Positions 42,237 through 47,987 of a DNA stretch of 47,987 nucleotides are shown in pieces. This stretch comes from Branchiostoma floridae. Taxonomy: Eukaryota > Chordata > Leptocardii > Amphioxiformes > Branchiostomatidae. The stretch lies in NCBI RefSeq assembly GCF_000003815.2, contig NC_049994.1, positions 1,298,315 to 1,346,301 on the forward strand, read 5' to 3'. Position numbers and translations under genes: made by a program. The notes beneath the pieces are model-generated. The model did not search any database, was not told where the DNA came from, and saw only the letters and a program-made list of their open reading frames with translations. Each line of letters starts with the position of its first letter. Positions within the stretch are counted from its first letter, which is position 1.

Positions 42237-43326
42237 CATTGGCATAATACCGGTGTGACAGCGATCTCGCCCCCCCGTGATCTCGCCCCCCCCCCCCCGG
42301 CTAGTGATCTCGCCCCCCTACCTCGCCCCCCTTTAGCGATTTCGCCCCCCCCCCAAAAAACGGGTTTACATGACATTTTAGAAGTTGATTGGTATAAATC
42401 ACAAAATGCAGTTTCAGAATGATATAAGTACACGAGTTTGATACATAACTCCATTCATAGTATCAATATTAACGTAATTACATGGTAATAAGATAGTTGA
42501 ACTTGTTTCAGACAAGGAGGGTTGGGTCCCTTGTATTCCCATTATTGCATATACCTGAGTCTTGACATAAGATGTATTTCATTGTATTCACCTGTCCTCA
42601 AACAACCTATATATCTCCAATATGAAGTCTCTACCATGAAGTGACAACAAAAGAACTATGTAATGTCTTTATTAATTATGCAAATATTAGATATTAATTA
42701 GAATAACGCACATTTTGGTATATGCACCTGGCCAAGGGATATCTTCACCTCCCGAACATGACTGTTTTTTCTAGTAGTTAGGAACTGATGCATTTACCCG
42801 TGTTTCTTAAGACTGGTACTTTACCAGTGTTTGTGTAGCATTTAGTAACAGCTATATCAACTTGCGCGTAGATAGTGTTTATAATGAGAAACTATTATTC
42901 ACGTGTGTTTTTGTTAGTGCTTTGGAAATGTTTCCAGCACAAGAAAGAAAACACTGTGACAAATTGAAAACATATAGCTGACGTATTCCGTACCATAGAC
43001 GGTGTTGATTTATACGTTCGCAGTAGCACTGTTTTTATGCCACCTCAGCTGCAAAAATTGTGTTTTTCATTTCAATGTCATGTTTGCACCGAACAATATA
43101 GTATCGACTTTCGAGGTATGACAGGCATCTTACGGTACGGTAATAAGGTGCCATAAGGTACCAGGTAACACACCATACACGTTACTCCCCAGGTGCAGTA
43201 TAGTACCAGGTAGCGCACCTGTAATATGTAGTAACCAGCTGCTCTTGGGGGGGGGGGGGGGGCGAAAACGCTAAAGGGGGGCGAAAACGCTAGTGATCCC
43301 GCCCCCTAGTGATCTCGCACACCGGT
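42237..43326. mobile_element. ACCGGTGTG-bounded element with C-run and G-run arms
   Basis: ACCGGTGTG at 42249-42257 and its inverse at 43318-43326 bound about 1.08 kb. Just inside, the left arm has repeated GTGATCTCGCCCCCC units and TTTAGCGATTTCGCC; the right arm is the inverse (GGCGAAAACGCTAAAGGGG and AGTGATC units). Runs of up to about 14 C and 17 G face each other. The interior is AT-rich without coding capacity. CATTGGCATAATACCGGT at 42237-42254 recurs inverted at 45745-45762, hinting at a larger host element. Confidence 0.6.
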
Positions 43327-44454
43327 CGGTTTACTGCAATTTCTCAAGCAATGCTAATTTGGCAAATGATCAACGCATCATTTTCTCCAGTTACATGTTG
43401 CTGTTACAGCTTACCTTTGTCACTTCTTCTGTGTAAATTATTTTGTCTCTCTGGTCCTGCTAAAACATAATATCGTAATTGGAACGCACCGCGGAATTGC
43501 ACGGAGAACGGGCGCGTGGTTGGAAGGGGGTGCACTATACCGGCCGAACGAAACACGGCACAATTAACTGCCGCTATGTACCTTTATACATCCTCTGTTG
43601 TTCCTTTCTTTCCTGTTAGTAGTTGCACAAAACAAAAATCTGCATGAGCATACAAAAAGTCATGAGAAAATGGGCGTATACTGACAAGAATTTTCATTTA
43701 ATTTTGGTCCGTCACAACTGCTATGACGTAAAATTTTACTGCTGGCCGTAGCATTAAAAATGGCGGGAAAATGGCGGCGTACGTTCAATTTGACCCATTC
43801 AGCCGTAGATCCGGGCGATAATGCAACGGTTCCTCACACTTTTACACGAGTTGTAGATCACCAAAAGAAATTCAAGATTGCTGTTGAATCATGCTCGTCT
43901 TGTGCCGTGAGCACATGTGATTATCATCTACAAATCTGGCGATGAACGTGACAGTGTGTTTGTCCCACGACGAGCTTGCCTGCCCCGAAAATGACCTGAA
44001 AATTTTGGCCTTGTTGTCTTCGAATGCATTGTTATCGATGCTTTGTAAATTATGTATTGGACACCTAGATGTCTGAAGTGTGCATACCTCAGAAATAACT
44101 AGAGTTCGGCGACCTCATACCTCCATGAAATATTGAGTGTTTTTGTCGATTTTATGCTTGTTGATGATGACTTGTATGTAGTGATATTCGTGTTATTTCT
44201 ACTAGTTGTGTGGATAGTTATCACATGGGCACTATGGTAACATGCAGCAGGTGTGGGGAATCTTTGTGATGTTTATATTATCAAGTTATGATAGTACTGG
44301 CAACTTGCAAGGTAGTGAGTATGTTCAGAATTCATAACAAATAACTGCGACACATCAGGATACAAACACATCTTCAACACAAGCAATAAGACACAAAATG
44401 TCCATCAACCAATAACCACATATAGGTTACGGGGACAAGTTTATGCCAGATATA
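43327..44454. other. Intergenic, with a promoter-like E2F/YY1 word cluster at 43759-43778
   Basis: GGCGGGAAA (E2F-like) overlaps AAAATGGCGGC (YY1-like). A 61-codon frame starts at the first ATG but shows no family resemblance, so I do not call a gene. Confidence 0.35.
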
Positions 44455-44870
44455 TCATAATCCAAGTACATACCAACACAACATCAGCGTAACACCACGT
44501 GGAGCACGAAACATCTAACAGCACAAACGAAGTATAACACACCAGGTCCCCAAAGGCACAAGTGGATAAATACAAAGTTAATTATCATATTCAAATTGTC
44601 CAGGATCGGCAAACAGTTGCTCTAAGGAGTCAACTGTTACAGATACCCTAACCAGTTGCTATATGACGTCAACTGTTCAGATAAGGTAAGTCCAAACACA
44701 TCAACATAATAGATATGTAATAAAACCGATTACATACTAACAAAACTTCAGCGTGACGGAAGATGGACCAAAGAACATCTAACAGCACAAAAGAAATATA
44801 CAGCATGTCCCTAAACGCACAAGTACATAAATACAACTTATTATCACTTTCAAAATTGTTGCAATACGAT
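44455..44870. repeat. Two diverged ~150-bp direct repeats
   Basis: AACATCTAACAGCACAAA occurs near 44509 and 44773, each time followed by GTCCC-x-AAA-x-GCACAAGT and ATAAATACAA, about 260 bp apart. Part of the same repeat-built region as the 293-bp array that follows. Confidence 0.7.
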
Positions 44871-44880
44871 GTCAACTGTA

Positions 44881-45610
44881 TATCGCAAATATAGGGGTGA
44901 TTTCTGATATTATTACATCGATTATAACGACAGATACGGGGCCCAAAATTTAATCACTTCCAGCTATCATCACACCCCACCAACACATCAAGTATGAAAC
45001 CAATCCACCCAGCCGTTGTTGAGTCGAGGCTATCGTTTCCCCCAAACAGTTGTTGTCAACTGATCCAAAAAAAACATATGTTCATGGCTATCACTGGCGA
45101 AACAAATCACCTCACCATCTGCTTGGAGATAAGGTGATTAACAAAGAGGGAAACCACGATGCCTGTTCCAATATATCGCAGATATAGGGGTGATTTCTTA
45201 TATTATTACATCGATTATATCGACAGATACAGGGCCCAAAATCTAATCACTTCCAGCTATCATCACACCCCACCAACACATCAAGTATGAAACCAATCCA
45301 CCCAGCCGTTCTTGAGTCGAGGCTATCGTTTCCCCCAAACAGTTGTTGTCAACTGATCCAAAAAAACATATGTTCATGGCTATCACTGGCGAAACAAATC
45401 ACCTCACCACCTGCTTGGAGATAAGGTGATTAACAAAGAGGGAAACCACGATGCCTGTTCCAATATATCGCAGATATAGGGGTGATTTCTGATATTATTA
45501 CATCGATTATAACGACAGATACGGCACCCAAAATCTCATCGATTCAAGCTTTTATCACACCCCACCAACACAACAAGTATGAAACCAATCCATCCAGCCG
45601 TTCTTGAGTA
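44881..45610. repeat. 293-bp tandem array (about 2.5 copies)
   Basis: Units start TATCGCAAATATAGG / TATCGCAGATATAGG at 44881, 45174 and 45466. The first two are very similar throughout; the third is cut after the CCAGCCGTTCTTGAGT phrase and continues into the RTE-like end. Confidence 0.93.
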
Positions 45611-45690
45611 ATCATCTACACAGACAGAGACACATAACAGAAAATATAACCTCCATTCCATGACATTTCATGGAGGTAACTATTGTTGCA
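45560..45690 (+). mobile_element. RTE-type LINE 3' end
   Basis: The order ACCAATCCATCCAGCCGTTC, TTGAGTAATC, ACACAGACAGAGACA and an ACCTCC/GGAGGT hairpin is the familiar 3'UTR layout of RTE-clade LINEs in many animals. No coding part is present. Confidence 0.6.
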
Positions 45691-46935
45691 TGTGTAGATC
45701 TCTTTAAGTTCCACTACTTTTAATCGAACGGTATAAGGCTTATGACCGGTATTATGCCAATGCATGTTACCTGTTCAATGTTTATATGAATAAGATCAGT
45801 GGGTACTAAAAGTATGTGCAACGTATTGCTCTTAGTCAATAGATCAACATTTTCTTTATAGTGTCCACCTGTCTATAGTTGCCACATTTCTATCACTGGA
45901 CTGGAAGGAAAAGTGATGTATTTTATCCCGAGCAAATGTAGGTACATCTAGTGTTGTTGTTGTTGTTGTTGTTTTACATAAACTTTGTACATTCAAATTG
46001 TAAGTAACTTTAAACTGCCAGAGTTTGAGCGCAATAAAACACTCTCAGTACCAGAGTATCACCACTGACCTCCGGAAAGAAATCCTCGAACATTAGGTAG
46101 AAACTCCTATCCTCCGGGTCTCGCACGCTACGAGCAGGAAATTATAACACTCAGATAAGATTAGGTCCGATGGCTCAGCGGATTGCATACAAAGTTAAAC
46201 AATTTAACAGTGGTATACAGAATTACATACTTAACAAACAAGGAAAATGAAATATATAGATAAAGCCACGTCAAGTTACGTTGTTGGTCCTGGGGTTTTT
46301 CAGAAAAAAATGAAGCGACAGGGCGGTAAAATTCTTTTTAAAATTCGAGACGTCTCCGTATAGGGCATGGCTCATAGAAAACAGGAAGAAGATTTAAGTT
46401 TTTAGCTTGAAAAAAAAAAAACACACACACTCCTACTACACAGCACCTGCACCTGCTTGATAATTATTAAAACGTAAGTTCTACTTAAATAAAAAAAAGT
46501 TCACTGCAATAATAAATGTATCCACATCACAAAGAGATTATAACGGCACTTAGACCTAGCTATCGTAGTGGAAACTGTTGAATGCTTTTATGTAATTTCA
46601 TGATAAAAAATTTCTAAATGGAAGGTGCGGTTTTTTTTCACTTTCGGCAAAAAAAAAAGGAGCTGGCGTGATTCCAATAACCAATTAGTTCTGCATAGGA
46701 GCTGAGAGTATATTCTTCCATATGGGCCCGTGGCATATTGGGAAAGCTCTGTTTTGACCTGGCCTGGAATCAAGTCACAATATAAGTTTCCTTTTGGGGA
46801 TAAGTCATTGTCATTGTCATTGTTAAAATGTTCTATATTGGCGCAGAGGTGACTTTGAACTGTCCAATGTTGCGTGGGAAGGGGTATGGCTGAAATATGC
46901 TGTATTTGCTCTCAAGCAAATGTCGGCCTTTCTAG
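45691..46935. other. Intergenic, nothing recognised except a GTT microsatellite
   Basis: A GTT run spans about 45950-45974. An A-box-like TGGCTCAGCGG at about 46169 has no matching B box. No gene seen. Confidence 0.45.
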
Positions 46936-47987
46936 TTACACCTATTTTTTTCTACCAAGAAATCACCGCCGGCTTTTAGCACCAGGACATGCCGGTCGGT
47001 CGTCATCATCGACCTAGCGCGAAAGACCCGGCCTCTGGTGGCCGCTGACCGCCTGAGGCGGTGAAAACGGGCCCTCACCTGTCCAGGGCTGTGACGTCAT
47101 CGTGGCCTCGGAGCCACGGAAAGGTATAATGGCAAGTTATGGCGAGAAAGAGACATCTTTCCCCCAGACTATGGTGCCTGTCCTCGGCGCCTTGGCCAGG
47201 GGCATGGCTGGGGACCCATGGCGGGCGCACATCTCGTCGCCGCTCTTAAGGGCCCTTAAAAAGCCCTGGCTCCCATTGGAATGCATTGCGCCAGGGTTTT
47301 TTACACCTATTTTTTTTAATACCAAGAAAGTACCGCCGGCTTTTAGCACCAGGACATGCCGGTCGGTCGTCATCATCGACCTAGCGCGAAAGACCCGGCC
47401 TCTGGTGGCCGCTGACCGCCTGAGGCGGTGAAAACGGGCCCTCACCTGTCCAGGGCTGTGACGTCATCGTGGCCTCGGAGCCACGGAAAGGTATAATGGC
47501 AAGTTATGGCGAGAAAGAGACATCTTTCCCCCAGACTATGGTGCCTGTCCTCGGCGCCTTGGCCAGGGGCATGGCTGGGGACCCATGGCGGGCGCACATC
47601 TCGTCGCCGCTCTTAAGGGCCCTTAAAAAGCCCTGGCTCCCATTGGAATGCATTGCGCCAGGGTTTTTTACACCTATTTTTTTAATACCAAGAAAGTACC
47701 GCCGGCTTTTAGCACCAGGACATGCCGGTCGGTCGTCATCATCGACCTAGCGCGAAAGACCCGGCCTCTGGTGGCCGCTGACCGCCTGAGGCGGTGAAAA
47801 CGGGCCCTCACCTGTCCAGGGCTGTGACGTCATCGTGGCCTCGGAGCCACGGAAAGGTATAATGGCAAGTTATGGCGAGAAAGAGACATCTTTCCCCCAG
47901 ACTATGGTGCCTGTCCTCGGCGCCTTGGCCAGGGGCATGGCTGGGGACCCATGGCGGGCGCACATCTCGTCGCCGCTCTTAAGGGCC
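46936..47987. repeat. GC-rich 367-bp satellite, nearly three copies to the window edge
   Basis: Units recur with a period of 367 then 366 bp; the difference lies in a T-run. Copies two and three are essentially identical; the first start (about 46936-46975) differs by several bases. Each unit has TGACGTCA (a CRE palindrome), GGTATAATGG, a GACCGCCTGAGGCGGTG hairpin, and a T-run after CGCCAGGGTTTTT. Composition is sharply more GC-rich than the flank. A 93-109-codon frame recurs per unit but ends differently between copies and is not convincing as a protein. Confidence 0.95.

Noticed and set aside
43760-43945. 61-codon frame starting at the E2F/YY1-like word
   Set aside because: Too short, unlike any family I know, and without splice context.
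44300-45640. Possible CRISPR-like array of regularly spaced repeats
   Set aside because: The units are 260-293 bp, contiguous, and end in an RTE-like 3'UTR in a eukaryotic context.
46150-46210. Possible tRNA around an A-box-like TGGCTCAGCGG
   Set aside because: No B box at the right distance on the same strand and no acceptor stem.
47102-47750. Repeated MASEPRKG-type frame in the GC-rich satellite
   Set aside because: Frame ends differ between otherwise identical units because of T-run length, and no family resemblance is seen. Kept as a satellite finding only.

Overview
The window reads as nuclear DNA of an invertebrate deuterostome, most probably an amphioxus (Branchiostoma). That is an inference from intron-rich genes with chordate-like proteins, AT-rich introns full of short inverted-repeat transposons, and many ACATGTA-type words; no rRNA or mitochondrial marker confirms it. 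Genes are spliced with GT-AG introns, so most long open frames are incidental and the genes must be assembled from short exons.

Three protein-coding genes can be supported. At the left edge, on the minus strand, is the first coding exon of an MFSD6-like membrane transporter (126-324); the rest lies outside the window. From 22746 down to about 11397, also minus, is a 15-exon NRAMP/SLC11A (DMT1-type) divalent-metal transporter of about 562 residues, including a 30-bp microexon inside the consensus transport motif. From 25552 to 38508, plus strand, is a complete 12-exon gene for PSMD3/Rpn3, a 19S proteasome lid subunit (512 residues, all exon phases consistent). SLC11A and PSMD3 are divergent, with 2.8 kb between their start codons and an NRF1-type site just upstream of PSMD3. 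Nothing suggests the three act in one pathway.

The remainder is mobile and repetitive DNA. A 3.2-kb 5'-truncated L1/Tx1-like LINE (7841-11054) has a poly(A) tail, perfect 15-bp target-site duplications and a frame broken by one amber codon; it sits inside the terminal repeat of an older MITE. LINE 3' fragments lie at 370-579, 2134-2420 and 27784-28394. The PSMD3 and SLC11A introns carry MITEs whose ends and target duplications point to several superfamilies: hAT-like (8 bp), a second 8-bp family ending CATCCTCCTACGCA, PIF/Harbinger-like (TTA), pogo/Tc1-like (TA) and CACTA-like. tRNA-like repeats with A and B boxes are scattered through the window.

Tandem arrays are prominent: a 32-bp minisatellite (4318-5385), an ACTC microsatellite (13376-13607), a ~60-68-bp minisatellite that duplicates a PSMD3 splice-donor junction (32391-33153), eleven copies of a 19-bp unit (34367-34575), a 293-bp array built on an RTE-like 3' end (44881-45610) and a GC-rich 367-bp satellite running off the right edge (46936-47987). 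The region 38509-46935 has no gene I can recognise. I found no CRISPR array, operon or other prokaryotic-style system. The most unusual items are the junction-capturing minisatellite, the CATCCTCCTACGCA elements, the ACCGGT-bounded G-run element and the GC-rich satellite.
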